Positions 1 through 15,000 are shown, counted from the stretch's first letter. The stretch: DNA of 64,000 bases from Sarcocystis neurona (GCA_000727475.1 KL647297.1:3666277-3730276), one strand, 5' to 3'. Made by a program: numbers and translations. Notes: generated by a model from the sequence alone, not told the origin.

Positions 1-3000
1 CGCGCTGCAGGCGTCTGCAATGCAGAAGAAGAAGCTGCCAGGGCTGGTGCTGTTGCGAAGTGTACGAAGTGTCTGTTTCACAGGAGAAACAGCGTAACAC
101 CTACAGCGGCAGTAAGACAGAACACTGCAGAACCTGTAGCGCATGCAGAGGGACTACCGGGATTCTTCCGTGCTTCGGCGACTCCTGCTGCTCCTGCTGG
201 TGCTTCCTTCTGCAGTGAGAGAAGCCATATCCATCCTGCCGCTTCAGAAACTTCACCTTGCAGAGGAACCCAGGGTTTTTGCAGCTGCAGCAGCGTGTGC
301 GGTTGCTACTCCTACAGCGCATCTGGGGAGTATTGCAATGATGACCCTTGCGACTGCGCCGGCAGCTGCTGCTGCTGCCTTGAGGTGTACGCGATAGAGA
401 AATTGAACGGAGAGAACGCACAAATTTCTTTCGCTCCTGAACTTGGCGCGTGGTGCGTTTGCAGCAAAAATGTCTGCGCGCTTCTTGAGTCGACACCCGC
501 AAGTGTTTCTCCTGCTTCACCCTCTGGCCTGCCGGCATCGGTTGCCGCTAGTCGTAGTACCACCACGCCGATAGCTGCCGCGGCTCCCACGTCAGCTGCT
601 GGGGTGTCTGCAGGCAGTCCTGCTGCTGGTGGCGCTCTTGCTGCTGCTAGCAGCGACGTACAGACCAGCAACGCTGGGAGGCGGACGAACAGCAGCAGCA
701 CTGCAGATGACCGCAGCGCGCACAGCAGCGTCCGCCGCGGCGGCGGCGCCTGCGGGGACAGCGGCAGGAAGACAGGATGTGCGAGAGGAGAGAATTTTTT
801 GTGGGAGGGGGAAGTGACAGCGCGACGCTTCGAATACGCTGCAAAAGTCCGACGCCTCTGGAAGGAAATTCTCGACGGGAAAACTGCGACAGAGGTGAGG
901 CAGCAGCTGCGAGCAGGGGCACCAGTACGCAGGCGTGTAGACGTCTTCATTGGTAATCGTCTGCATGCTCACGTAAAGTGCGTGTATCTGTGTATGTGCG
1001 TGTACGTGGGTATCTCTGCGTACGCATGTGCGTGTATGTTTGTATGTGTGTTTATCAATGTGTGTGGTACCTGCCTGTGTCGATGGACCGCGGGCCCGCC
1101 GTGTGCTCTAGCCATGGCTGCCGAAGTTGTTGCGACTCCAGCAGTCCTGGAGCGTGTAGGGCTGCTAGACCGCCGGATCTGAGGCTGGGCGTGTGTGTGT
1201 GCTGGCGGGGCTCCCGGCGGTGCTGCCCGCAGGACATGAGCAATACGCTACGCGCTGTGTACGTGTATACGTGTATACTTCTATACATGCACAAGCACTT
1301 GTACAGGTGCCCGGAGAGGAGTATATGCTTTGCTTTTCAGCCCGGAGGGCACTGGTACCTTTGCAGGGTGGGCGCTGCTCTTGGTAGGAGGGAGTGGAGC
1401 ACGTAGTCTCCTGGTGACGCCGCTGCTGTCTTTTGTGACTCCAGCACTACACAGCGTTTTTTTGCAGTCTCGCGTGTGTGGGTTGCTGAAGGTGTCTCAA
1501 ATCGAGGTTCTCGGCCGCTTCTCCTGCGCTGATGCGTCCGCTGCGCGGGGACTACGTCCACCGTGTTGCTAGCGCATCAGTGTTGCTGCTGGTGCTGCTG
1601 CTGCGCCCAGTTTCAGGGCCCCGCGGCGAGTGTAAAGCGCCGTGTGAAGCGACGTAGTTGCAGTAGGAACGGCAGGGGCATGTGAGTGTGCGGCGCTAAG
1701 TCTACTGCGGGAAAAAGGATGTGCGCCGTCTTTTGTTTTCGACTCTACAGCCTGCAGCCGCGCAAATGGGTAGAGCCTGCTGGGTGGGGCGAGTGGCAGC
1801 GGAAAGGCTGCAGTTGTTGCACGCGCTTTCTCGTGTGCTGGTGCCATCGCATGTGCTGCTTCCTTCGCTCCGTCTGCAGGTGGCGACTCTGCAGTCCTTT
1901 CTTTCGCAGCACACGTTGGTGGGAGAGCTCGTGGGCTGCAGCGACAAGCAGCATTTCGTGCGCTATACATATCCAGGTGCGGCTAAAGAGGAAACATTTT
2001 CTCTGCATGCGCAGCAGCCGCCGTGCCAGGAGGTGCAGCACGCGTGTGAATTTGGGGAGCAGGAGCTTCTCAAGCAGCAGCATTATGAGCCTCGTCCTGC
2101 GTGTGCTGGAGTGCCCTCTGCGGATAGGGGGTGCGCTGCCGCACACACCGAGTCAGAACAGGTGCTCCCCTCCCTCCCGTGTTCCACCGTTCCGGCCGCC
2201 TCTGCTTCTCCTTCCGCATCTGCGGTTTGCTTCTCCGCTTCCGGTGCTGCCGAAGCTTCATCTCTTCGTGGTCCAGCAGCAGCAGCAGACACCGGGCAGA
2301 AACTCATTTTTTTCGGCGTTGTTCCGCATTGTGGTCTGCAGCTGTGTCTACCTCCGAGAGTAGCCTTCGCTATTCTGGAGACTTTCAAGATTCCTGCCGC
2401 ACGTGTAGTGAGGAGGCTGCGGGCTGCTTCTCCGCAGCAGCTGCTGGTGTCGCTCCATGACCTCACCAGGGAAATCTTCTGCAGTGACGTGGACGAAACA
2501 GGAGAGGGGGTAGTTCTTACATTTGCCGCTCCCCTGCTGCCGCTTTTGAGAGAGCGAGCCGCTGCCTTCTCTGCGTGTGAGTTTCTCCCTACAACAGAAG
2601 GAACTGCAGAGGTAACAAGACACGGAGCTGACGGTGCGCGGGCGTGGCTTTCAGCGAACCCAACGCAGCAGGAGGAGCAGCCTGACATGTCTTTCACTGG
2701 GGACAGGGAAGGGACGGCATACACCGGTTGCAGTGAGGTGCGTTTAGAGACAGCAAGGTGGACGGGTAGCGGCAGCGGGACGTGCGTTGAGAACAGCAGC
2801 TGGTGCGGTGAAAAGGACAGCACCGGACGGAACAGGAGGTGTAGCATCCGACGCGTGGGACAACAGCAGCACGCTTCTCAGCGTTATCGAACTGGCGTTG
2901 CAGAACCGACGACGTCGGAATCACCTGCTCATCAAGGAACAGCAGCAGCAGCGACGTGCCGTGCGCCTTCTGTTGCACTCGCCGCAAGTGCTGGTGACTG

Positions 3001-6000
3001 TGGTAGCGAAAACACATGGCGCGGTCGTGGAGCTCCGCAGTCTAGAGAAACAACGGAAGTCCCACGTGGCCTTTCTTTATCAACATCCACGGAGTCGTCC
3101 GACGCTTGCTGTTTCCCGTTGAAGTCGACTGCTGCTGGTACTCCGTCTGTCGCCCTGAAGGCCTTCTCCTGCCTCGTATCTACGCAGCAGCGGTTGGCGG
3201 TCGCGACTGCTTCTGCGGATGCCCAGACGTTCACAGCAGTAGAGAAAGTTCAGACGGGAGCCGGAGCTGCACCGGCCGCGCACGGGCTCCCTACTGCGTC
3301 GATGTGTGCCTCGCCATCTGTGAGTTCGTCGTGTCCTCAGTCTGATCTCGACAAGCAAGCTCGGTTCTCGTGTCTCTCTTCTGCCGGCTCAGTATCTTCC
3401 TGTCTGTGCCCTCGGCGCGTTTCAGCTGACTTACAAGGACAACCTTCAGAAGCGTTTTCAGAAGCAGCCGCAGCGACGGTGGTGTTAGGTCTGGCGAAGG
3501 TGAAGAGTCTAGGCTACCTGCTGCGACGCAAAATGCGAGAGAAGGTGCGTGCGCTGCTGCTTTCTAAAAAGTTCTTTGACAGCCTTATTGCTCTGCCTGT
3601 CCCGGAGATGCAGCCGCGGCACCACGAGCAGCAGCTGCGTGCGGAGCAGCGGCAGCACTGTCCACAGCATCTGCACGCCGCTCCTACTTCCACGAAAAAG
3701 GCGGGCTTTCGAGTAATGAGGCGGGACAGCGTGGAAACCGCAAGGGGGGCACGTGGGGCAGCTTCCACATCCGGGGAAGCAGCAGCACGAACTTCGAACG
3801 CTGCGGCTGTTGTCGATTCGTCAGGAACAGCGAGAGGGCGTCTCCCTGGTCTTGAAGACTTTTCAGGAAAGGCGACGACACCAGCGGTCGATGCCTCCGC
3901 AGCCGCGCCCGCGCGGTCGCGCGGTTCGAGTGCATCTCCACGGTATCGTCAATCAACACGGGGTGCATGCGATAGGGAAAGTGGTGTTTCTAATGCGTGT
4001 GCTTCTTGGCAGGCAGACGGCGTCTTACGCACTGGTTGCTGGCCGTGTCTGGAAGAGCCGCGAGCCGAAATTCTGGGAAGTGACGCTGCTCGTGAGGCTG
4101 TTGCTGTTTGCGGGACTGCTTCTCCACCTGCGACGACAGCTGCTTCGAGGACGGGGAGAGACGTAGCTCGTGATGCTGCTGCGTGCTGTGTTGACGTTGC
4201 GGAAAGCGGGCAGGTTGCACTGACACGCCGTCAAGATGTAGCTTCAAGCACAAGTTGTTTTTCAGCTCCTCTCGCCGCTATGGCTTCTTTGTTCTCTCGC
4301 CCCCCGGCGCCGGTTGCTGGGCTACATGAGGCACCAGTCCGATTCATGGTCAGCAACTTCCTGCGTTTTGCTGCTTCGTTACTGCTGACGGAGGCGCCTG
4401 GATTCTACCGTGGGGCGGAAGTGCTGCGCCAGCATGCTGCTGCTGTCGCTGCTGACTGGCACTCTGGCGAGTCTTCACCGTGGGATGCGTGTATTCAGGA
4501 GCAGGCTGAAAGACCGCCTGCACTAGGTGGAACTGCACCAGACGACGTCTGCGAAGTAACTTCATATGAAGCGGATACTCCGTTCAAAACGTCGGTTGCT
4601 CTGGGAAGAGAGAGAAACTGCGAGGATTTTACTGCTGGGAACAGAAGCGACGCAGACTGCAACCGTTGGAGCAGTGGGGGAAGAAGCAGCGGTAGCAACA
4701 GTCGCGACGATAGCAGTGCGGGCTGTTGCAGCGGTGGCAGCGGCGCAAACAAGAGCGACGGGGGAGGGAGCGAGCGGTCCGCCAGATGTGGCGTTGAACT
4801 GGGAGAGTCGGCTGCAGCTACAGGGACGGCGGGAGCCAACAGGACGAAAAACAAGGAGGACACGAGGGCGGTGAAGGGTAGATGCAGTGCCGTGTCCCGT
4901 GAGGTCGCGGAAGCAGCTGCAGTCGGACTTGTGCTTCGGCTGGCAAATGTTTTTCGGGGTTTAATTCAATACGCATGCAGTCTTGCAGCACGAGCAGCAA
5001 CTAACTTCTACTCGACGGATCTTCCTGCTTCTGTCGCAGCGGCACCAGACGTGCAACAGCAGCGCGCTCACATCCAGCATAAAACGGAGCAGGAAGAGAA
5101 GCTTAAACGGGCGCTACAGAAGCTCGCGGAATTCGTGGACTTGCGCTTCCTCGACTTCACCGAGGACGCTGCTGCATTTGCTGCTCAAACAAATACAAGA
5201 AGCCATGCCGCCAGTACCTGGCAGCTGCGGTCCCTGCATAGGTTTTGTCGTTCTCTTGAAGACCAACGTGTACGATGGCCCTGTTTGCACATACCAGCAT
5301 TAAAGAGTGCAGCTGCTCCGCAGGCGCGACTGGAGGAAGCGGACACACTCAGTACGGTGGAGTGCCTCCAAGAGCAGAGACGTCAGCAGCAGGAGCGACG
5401 TTCGTCAAACTCAAAGCAGCGGCATCAATCACGCCAGGATGAACAGCCGCCCGAGGCGCTGGAGCGGCAGTTTGGTCTGCAGAAGGCACAGGGTGACAGC
5501 GCGGTGTCGCCGCGGGCCACGGACCTACACTTGAGGGAAGAAGTTGTAAAGGTTCGGCGTCCTGTCGAGGGTGCACGCGAGACTACTGCTGCTGCTGACG
5601 TGAAAGCGGTAGCTCATGTGGTGACAGGCATACCGCCTGTGGCCGACGCTGCAGAATGTCCTGTAGCGCAGCATACGCAGCGTCGTGCCGCATGGGTATG
5701 TAGCGTATGCAGTGGTAATGGCGAGCCGCACAGCGAGCAGCAAAAAACGCTGTGCTTGGTAGTACCTCCTCTTACCTTTCCTGTCGATCTGTTTGACGCG
5801 TTAGGTGCTGCGTGCGAAGCTCGAGGAGTGCGGCTAGTGCTGAGGCACCAGCTTTTCCACGACTACTCCGACAGAGCCGATAGCAAGAGCAGGAAGAGCA
5901 GCAGCGTCACTGGTGTTAGCAGCAGCGGCGTCGCCAGGCCCAGCAGCGAAACAACTACCGCCAGAAGACATGGTGAAGGCAGATCCGCCACCTTCGTTTT

Positions 6001-9000
6001 TGAGGACGGTGTGTGTACGAGCACTCGTACTGACGCAGCACACAGTCCCACCTGCACTGCAAACTCTCCGCCGCTGTACCCGTACGATAATGAAGACACT
6101 TCCAACAGAAGAAGTCTTTTCGCTCCCAGCAGGCCATTTACGATGTGGAGGCAGGGAGGTCGTTATTGCTGCTTACGAATGCCGCAGCAGCATGTGGGTA
6201 CACAGCGTGCCTGTTCAGAGGAGACGGAGGTGCAGCGGGAGCAGCATCAGCAACGAGAAGAGCACCAGCAGCAGCGGCAAAATGACATTCCGCAGCTCTT
6301 CGTGGTATGGGGCTACGGCAGCAGCTGCGCTGCACCAGGAACTGAAGCAGAGGGCAGTGCGCCAGGAAGCAGGGGGCTGCGCGTGTGTTTGAAGAATCTG
6401 CGGCAGCTGATGATCTCTGCGGCACAGGAATGCCACCCTCGTGAGCAGCAAGTTCAGCAGAAACAGCAGGGCAACCACGAGCAGCAGCAGCAAATCAAGC
6501 AACGCGCAGTAGTTTCATCAAACAGCCTAACGTGCGCTCGTAGGAGGGGTAGCAGCAGGAGCTGCAGTAACAGCGGTAGCAGCCGTATACCACCTTCTTC
6601 TACGCCAGAGGCTCAAGCGAAGGAAGAATGTCGGAGACAGAGAGCGTATACGGAGCTCTACGTGCGACGCATACTTAACCAGCAGCCGCTGGACGGTATG
6701 GGCGGCGTAGAATCGAGGGAGCCGAGAAGCAGGTTTGTCCTTCAAGTTGCTGCAGCTGCTTTGAGGTTCTGCAGCTTCCGTCGCGAAGACGAGTTTCATC
6801 CTGCAAAGGGCGTCACCAGCATGGGAGATACGGTGCAAGTGAACGGAAGACGTGGGCTGCCGGAGGGCGGTTGCCACAGAATGACGGAGGACACCTCGAT
6901 TGCACGCGTGAAGAGTACCGGGCCACGTGATGACATCCCTTCTTCATTTGTCGCCCGTCACTATGGGATTGTTGCTGTCGCTTCTTGCGAAAGCTACAGT
7001 AGAGCGACCGTAGACGCAGCCACTGCTGCGCATGCGTCCAGTAGGAAAAGCGTCGTTTCGGCCCCAGACAGCGGCGTGGATAAGGCGCACCGAACGTTCC
7101 AGCAGGAAGAAGAAACAATGAACGGAGCACGCCAAGAGAAGGAGGAGCCGCGGGATGAAGGACGCAGTGAATCCCGAGAATTAGATGGTGTCAAGGCTAT
7201 CAAAAGGCTGAAAATTGCTGGGGAGAGTGTGCACGTACATGCTGAGGAAGTGAGTGGGAGCGGCGGCAACAAGGAGAATATGGGGGAAGTCCGTGAGAGG
7301 CAACCGCTGCCGGAGAAGGAAGAAGAATCGATTACATGGAGTCACGTCACAACGGAAACACAGCAGCAGCTCCAGAGCGTCGTGGTAACAAATGCGACGT
7401 TCCTATTTCTTGCAGCAGCCGCTGCTGCCTCTGGAAGAAAAGGCATGTCGAGACAACCAGAACAGTTGTCGTCGACGACCAGCATGGAGATCTTAGAAGC
7501 AGGCGCTAGGAAAGTTCTTACTTCCTGGGCAGCAGCTGTCGGACGCGTAGAAGCACGCATGAAAGCACAACGACAGGAGCCGCTTGAGGAAGGGACGCTC
7601 GACCAGCTGGGGTGTACTGCCATCGACGACTCATCCTCCGATGGCGGTGGTGTTGCTGCTCCTGGCCCTCGTGCTGCTTCGGGTGCCGCACCAGCTCACT
7701 TCTCTGCTCTTACTCCTACCGTGCATGAGCGTACTGCTACAGCGGCTACGACCGCGTCTGTGGGTGTGGAGGTTGAGACAGGTGCCGCAGCGCCATGCGA
7801 GCGGTGCACCAAGCGGCCGTCACGGTGGCCCGAAGTTAGGTGGCCCCAAGTTATTTTTATTAACTCCCCTCTTCCATCTGTCCTGTCCAGCCGATCGTGC
7901 TCTACTGCTTCCTCGCCTGCTTCTGCCCTTTGTCAAGGCCAGGGTGCAGCGTCAAGTGAGAAACGTTCTGCAGCAGGTGAATCTCCAACTGCAGCGACTA
8001 GCAGATGTGTGCAAGTCCGCAGCTTCCGCGCCCCCGCTGTCGAAGTTGGGGGGAAATGGGCGGGGCTGCGTGCTGCAGCAGAGGAAGACTCTTGCTGGGA
8101 ACGCCCCGGGGAAGGAGCAGTGTTAGCGACGCAGGGGACGAGACATCGGCAGGATGTCTGGGAGATGTCTCGTGGTAACTGCAGACACTTTTTCCCTAGG
8201 AAAGCAAAAGAGGGTATATGCGTGGTCGGTGAAGGTGCGCAATGCATAGAGGTCAGGAACAAGGAGTCTTGCGCAGCGCGACCTATACCTGACGAAGCCA
8301 GACCGGAAACCGAGCTCTTATCGACACGGACAATCACGGAGGATGTGTGTGGCAGAGCACGCAACAAAGAAACCGTCTGCGACCACCGCAACCGTGAAGT
8401 GGCGTTACGTAGGCTGACGCACCTAGCAGCGATTGATAGAGGTACTGAACAGTTCCTTCACGCGCTCGAATTCTTAGCTGCAGCACCTGCTACAGCGCAG
8501 ACTACGAAACGAAGATATATCAGAGGGGTCCCTCGCGCTAGCAGGATCTTTCTGTCAAGTGAACAACAACAGAGTAACTGCAGGTCAGTGGAGCAGCAAC
8601 ACACACGAGTTAGCGGCAGTGTTACCATGTCAGGGCAGCAGCAGAGTAACCAGGCAGGAGAGAATAGTAGCAGGAATACCGCAGCGCTCGTGCAGTCTGC
8701 GCAGTCGGGGACTGCGGAAAACACCGGGAGCAGCAGCAGCACGGGGCTTGCTCCCGATGGAAGAGACGCGAGAGGGGACAGAAAAGAAGTTGCAGAAGAC
8801 CAGCAGCAGCAGCAGGGCGCGCATCGAGCAGCAACTGAAACGCTGCCGTCTGTGTTGGTAACGTGCATTCTGCCAGTGGGGTTTCCGGGCTGCGGGAAGA
8901 CCACGGCGCTCATGCATCTTGTCAACAATGCCGTGGCAAATTCCATTGCGAATAGAAGTGTAGCGTGGTGGGAGACGCAGAGAGAAAAGGAGCGTGCGGA

Positions 9001-12000
9001 GCAGCCACGCGCAGCCGTTGACTACCACGCAGAGGAGTGTGACGAATCTGCAGGCTCCACGGAGAGCCGTGGGCGGGAGCAGGATCACACGCAGCAGGTT
9101 CTCTACGGGCGACAGCGGCTTCAACACGAAATACAGCAACAACAACTCTCACGGCAGTGGCAGCCTGCGCCGCAGCGTTCTTCGAGCACGTCATGGGACA
9201 CTGACCTACGTGACTTTTGCGTGGACGATTCGATGGGAGGAGCGGACGCGAGAGGCGGAGGCGAAAGAGAAACGATTGGTAAGTAATGTAGAATGGAACC
9301 GAGGGGTAGGCTTGCTGTACGTATCACGGGCGTAGTGGCAGCCGAGCGGAGAGGGTAAAGGCAAGCTGTTTTATTCGGCTAAAATACGGAGCAACGCACT
9401 TTGTCGACACCGTGTTTTCCGTGGAACTGGAGGCTAAGGTTGTCTGTCCGTGACCGTTCTGTGTATGACATTGCCGCAGGACAGTGTGTCCTTGTGTGGG
9501 TGATGGCAGGCAGATAGCGAGAGCTGGCGAAAGTGGTATCGTTGCGAATATCGGGAGCTGAACAGGCAAAATGAGTGCGTCAGGCGTTTTTCTGCGCTGG
9601 TGGCCGCGAACACCCAGGCACCGTACCTATTGATACACGATGCCGCTCCCTGTCTGTTCACTTTCAGGCCTGGTAGTCTGGAACGCGTCCAGAGCGTCGG
9701 CGTTCTCTTGGCCCACAAAAACCTCTTCTTCGTTGCATACGAGCGCTTCACCTGCTGGATCTGAAGAACTGCATTTAGACGTGCAGGTGCCGGGAAGGAT
9801 CCAACACCAGGACCACGAGCAGCAGGTGCATCAGGAAACGCAGCAGCTCGGCACCCAGCAGCAACCGCGATCTCAGCAGCAGCAGGAAGAGCAGCATCAG
9901 CAGCCCCAACTGGTCGACCACGAACGGCAAAAACGGCACCTGGGAGAGCAGCAGCAGGAGTTGCAGCCAGATTTAAGGAAACGTGGGATATGTAGCAGTG
10001 AGAAAGAATTTTTGGAGAAAGCCGACGGTGAACCTGAGCACAAGTGCTGCCAGCAGGTTGAGGGCGCATTCGGCACCGTCCAGCCGGCTACGGGAGACGG
10101 CTTTTTACATAGAGGGGACTCAATAAAAACAGGGGGGGCCTGGGGGAACGACAACTGTGACGCGAAACGCACCACGGAAGGTAAAAGTCACGCAGGAGAC
10201 GACATGCAGAATGTGCCGGGTGAACGTCATGCTGGGGGCGGAAGGGACAGCAGGTGCCTTCAGCAAGACGAGGCTCTGCGAGCCTCTCACGTTGAAGTGC
10301 AGGGATGTCCATGTGTAAGCCGCTATAGCGACGACTGCGACATTTTGTTTTACGTCAGCTCTGACGAAGCCACAGCGATGGCGCTGCGGCGCAAAGGGTA
10401 CGCAGTGCCGTCGAGCCAAGGCTTCCAGCAAGCAGTTCATCGACTCGTACACAGCAGTTATGGAGAACCGACGCACGCTTGCGTGCCTGCGGGGGATACG
10501 AAAGTGGATGACGCACAAAGCACTCTGCAGGCAGACGACGGCTGCGTGCGTGCGCAGGATGCAACAGTGTCTGCGCATGTGGAAAGCATGCAAGAAGAAG
10601 GTGGAGGTATTCGTGCAGAGGGTGGCACTGTGTGTACAGATGTAGGTATGGTGGGTCGTGCTGGTGAAGCTGCGCTCGAACGGGCAGGGCGTGCAGACGG
10701 TGTTTTGGTGAGTGGGGAGTTTGGGATGCCAGCGCGTGCGACCGTCGGGGGCATTGAAGAAGACGCAGGATCGTCACTACCAGGAAGTGGCGCACCTGAT
10801 TCGGTTCACACTGAAGGCTGGTATGGAGGTCGGCAGAGCCACGTGCGCGCATCAGCTGAGAGTCTCTTTCACGTACCTTCTGGAGATGCAGGCGATAGGC
10901 GAGTGCAAGAGGAAGCAGACAGGAGGCGGGTCGAGGCAACGAGCGTTAGCGATACTGTGTTCAAAGAAGCTGCCAGGGAGGGGGCTAGGTACTTGCGTAC
11001 TAGTGTGGAGGCCTTCTTTAGTGCGCTAACAGAGAAGCTTATACAATGGCAGCGTTGCAGGGTAGCAGCATCGCATCAGCAGTTGTCGCAACCGCACACA
11101 ACAGATCCGCCAGACACAAGAAACTTCGCGGAGAGCTGCAGCGCTTACGATAACAGGGAGCAGGGCGGTGACCGGTGGCGCGGCGAAGGTGGTGCTGCGG
11201 CTGACGTGAGAGACACGACGAGGCAGCCAATGTTGCGAGTCTGCGTACTGGTGGATAAAAATCACCCTCTTGACGCTATCACCAAGCAGGCACTCTTCCT
11301 GCAGCGTCAGATCCAACAACTAGACGCTGCTGTGAGTCACGCTTGGTTGAATGACGCTGTAAGTCGCAGAGAGACCGAATCCGGGGGAGCCACCACTACA
11401 GTTCGTGGCGAAAGCGATGGGAGAGAAGTGGACGGCAGCAGCAGCGACAGTGCAGCTGCGGCAGGGCTTGTGCAGTCTGAGGTGCAGGTGGCTGCTGCTG
11501 CTGCTGTAGGCGCAGACAAACTGAAAGAAGTGCGGTCGAGACGCAGCGCGAGTGTGAAAGGTGCAGTGTGTCTGCTGACGCTACCGCCGGACGCTCTAGC
11601 AGATGGTACTTTGCAGCCTAGATTCTGCCCCCCTTTTTCTAGAAAAAGTCATCCTGCACAAGACGACAGCAGCCTTAGTGGGGACTGGCCGGTACCTTGG
11701 TCGAGTATGACGTTGTGCCGCTGCTTGGAGCGCGTACTGCTGCGAACGGACCATCCAACTGTGCGGATTCGGCACGCTTTCTGCGGGTCCAGAAGGCCGG
11801 ACGATAGTTTGGCCGACTACCGGATGAAAGGAGGTGGCCGCGCGCGAGTTGATGCGGCTGTCGGGAAAGGTGAACCGTCTGAAGGTGAAGCTGTGCCACA
11901 CTTGCACAAGAAGGTCCACACAGACAGTGGTAATGCAAATGCCGCCATTACGATATGTCAAGCACAACCTGCAGCAGCCGATTGGAGACAGCATGAGGTA

Positions 12001-15000
12001 GCGGAGGGCGGTGTACCGTGTACGGAGGTGTCCACAAGCCGAGGTTGCCGTGAGGGAGTGGGACATCTGAGTGCAGGTGCGGGGGGACATCGCGTACTCG
12101 AACCAGAAAAGGAGATCTGTCGTATTGTGAACGTGTTTCTTTCATTCGTGGCGCTATACCGCGGCCGCTCGCTTCTGAAAGAAGACCTGGTGAAGCTGTG
12201 TGGAGTCGACCGGGTGCTCCCGCTTTTCTCCGTTTGGCGGCCGGAGAGAGGTTGTCCACATCAACAACCACATACTAAACAGGCAGCGGAATATGCCAAC
12301 GAACGCCTGGTGCAAAGCTTGCACAGTGTAGCAGTACCAGCAGATACTACAGCAGCCACGGCAACCGCCGACGGCGGTTGCATCTCGCGGCCAGACACCT
12401 CGGCGTATGTGCCGCGTAAGACAGAAAAGATACAGGCTGTGCATTTCGAGCAATCTGCACACCATTCGGGACAGGCGGAGTGTGCTTCCTTGTCTTCGCG
12501 AGTACGAAGAACAGACGGCGGGGAATTACAAAGAGGCGACGAAGAAGAAGAAGAAGCGGAACGCGGAGAAGGGAGTCCACCGACTTGTGTGAAGGCAGAG
12601 GGACAGCATCAAGCAAAGAACCTGCGGCGAATTTGTGAGAGTCCAGGTCAAGAAGCAGACACAGAAGTCGCAGGCGCCGCCGATCCGATCGACGACGTCT
12701 CCGTCAAAAGTTCAGTCTTTTCTGAAACTAGCAGACACGGGACGACCCGACGACGCACCGTCTCGAGAACGACAATCTCAGATGCGTGGGCATTGCCTTC
12801 GGCCGTGGAGTGTAGACGTTTGTTGTTGAAGGCGCTAAGGTGTATGCGCCCCTTCGATGAGAACGCGCAGAACCATCGTGTGTACATACACCTGGCAGAG
12901 CTGATCCTTCGTGCGCCGCAAAATGCGGAAGCACCATGTTTTCCGCACGCATCCCATGGCGCTGCAGTCACCGTAGACACCGGCAGCTGCAGATCCGGGC
13001 CACTGCAGAGCTCTGCCCTGGCTTGCTCTGGCACTGAGGCGGGGCTGCCTTCGGTGCGCGAACATACTGGAAAGGAGATAGAGGACCTGTTGAAGTTGGT
13101 GTATGCTGAAACCAGTGGACACAAGTTTTGCCAAATGTCGGCTGAACAGCACCAGCCAGGAGCGACCCACGAGCAGCGATGCCGAGAGCAGCTGCAGCGG
13201 CAGCACGAACGTGCGCAGCAACGACAGCTGCAGAGTAGACTTCAGCACCGACAGAAGCAACAGCGAGCCCACGAATTAACGCCACATGAACCAGTGCACC
13301 GACAGCATCGACGTGACTGTCTGTTGCAGGTCTTGCACCGGCCGCGCCAAGTGTGGTCGCGCCAAGTGATTGACGTGCAAGAACTAGAGACACACCAGCG
13401 CGTGCGACACAGAAGACAGGATCAGGCGCCAAATAGCAGGAGTGTCAAAGAAAATGTGGGTGGCACACTTCTCTATGGTACGCATCGTGCGGAAGTTTCG
13501 CCGCGGTGGCTGTTATCCAGAAAGCGACGGAGCTGCGATAGTTCTTTTCAGCGTGAAACATTGCACGAGGAATCCTCTGCAGAGCAGCAGAAGAGTGCAC
13601 CTTCAGGCGAGGGGTCTCAAGTTAGCGGGGCAGGGGAGTGCACGCCCGCCGGCAACAGTTGTGGGAAGACGCCGTCCTTTTCCACTGTGAAGGCAGAATT
13701 ATATGACTGTTGTAGGAAGGATGATGACAAGGCACTGCAGGCCGCGTTCACGAGCGCTAGCGCCGGGGGTAGCTGCACTCGTCCGCCGCATCCACACACG
13801 GAACAAATGGCATTTCCAGAAAACATCAGCACATGCCCTACGCAATATATCACATTTAACTTTGGAACAACCAGTGTGGACTGCTCTCCAACAGAAAAGC
13901 GCACAGCTGCTCTATCGCAGGCAATAAGCAAACGGATGGAGTGTGCTGAACTGACGCCGGACAGTTCTTCTTCCGGGACTGTGTGTGAGGTATACGGGTT
14001 GCGACGCGCACAGGAGCAGCCGCAGCAGCACGTGGAGCAGCAGTCGACGTTAGTCGATGATCCCTATGCGCTTGTAAGGACCCGTTTGCCGGTATATTAC
14101 AGCATTGATGTGGACAGCTTTGGAGAACACCTGCGCGCCTTAGTGATAACAGGACTGAAGCACTTGAGCGAGGAGGCTTCGACGGTCCATATGCGATCTA
14201 TAGGTCAGCAGTTTTCAAGCCGCCTGGCAGAGCTGATCCCGGTGAAGAAGTTGCACGTCACCGCTGCATTCCTTGGTGGAGGCAGCGTTGTCTCTACTGT
14301 GCAATCGCTCGGCAATATTGAACAACACATCGACGCTCTGTTGAGAAGGCGGCGCTGGCACGACTCAGAGAATGTCAAAGAGAAAATTCAAGCAGCCGCC
14401 CCCGGAAAACTCAGGCGTACGAAGGCGGCGGACTGCCGTTCGTTGTCGCCAGTGGAATGCGCAACTGGAGAGCATACCGTCGAAACAGCAGGAGACACGT
14501 CAGCGACGCAGGCTATAAGCACACAGCTGCTCTTCGCCCACGCTGCTTGCCGCCGCTTTGTCGGGACCAAGTATAGAGTACAGGTAACTCATTTTCTTTT
14601 CCTCGAAGAGGGTCTCGTCGCAGCTGCTGTACGGCCGCTTCATTCTCTGCTACTACTGAAGAGCACGCGCAGCTCTTCGTCTGCTGAAAGAGCGAGGCAG
14701 ACTGGCCCCAACACAGCGGCAACGTGGATGAGTCCCTCGTGTCTGGGCAAAGCATCCCCTCGCTCAGTTGATGTTACAAACACAAGAAGAGGGAGAAGTT
14801 TATCGCGCTCCGCTCCTGTAGTGCCTGCAGGTGCTGCCTTGTGTAGAAATCGCAGCTCCATCCGGTTCCACTCTGTCAGCGACGACGCGCTGTATTCGAA
14901 GCACTACAAAGAGGCAGACGCTACCGCCGTTGGGGCACACGCTGTTCTGCACGCGGAGCGGCATGAAAAAAAAGAGCACTCTCCGCATACAGTGGACAAC

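Noticed and set aside
312..950. Long minus-strand frame opposite the ligase N-terminus
   Set aside because: It mirrors a triplet-repeat coding region; the plus frame contains ligase motifs I and III, the minus frame only repeat-derived Ser/Ala/Pro.
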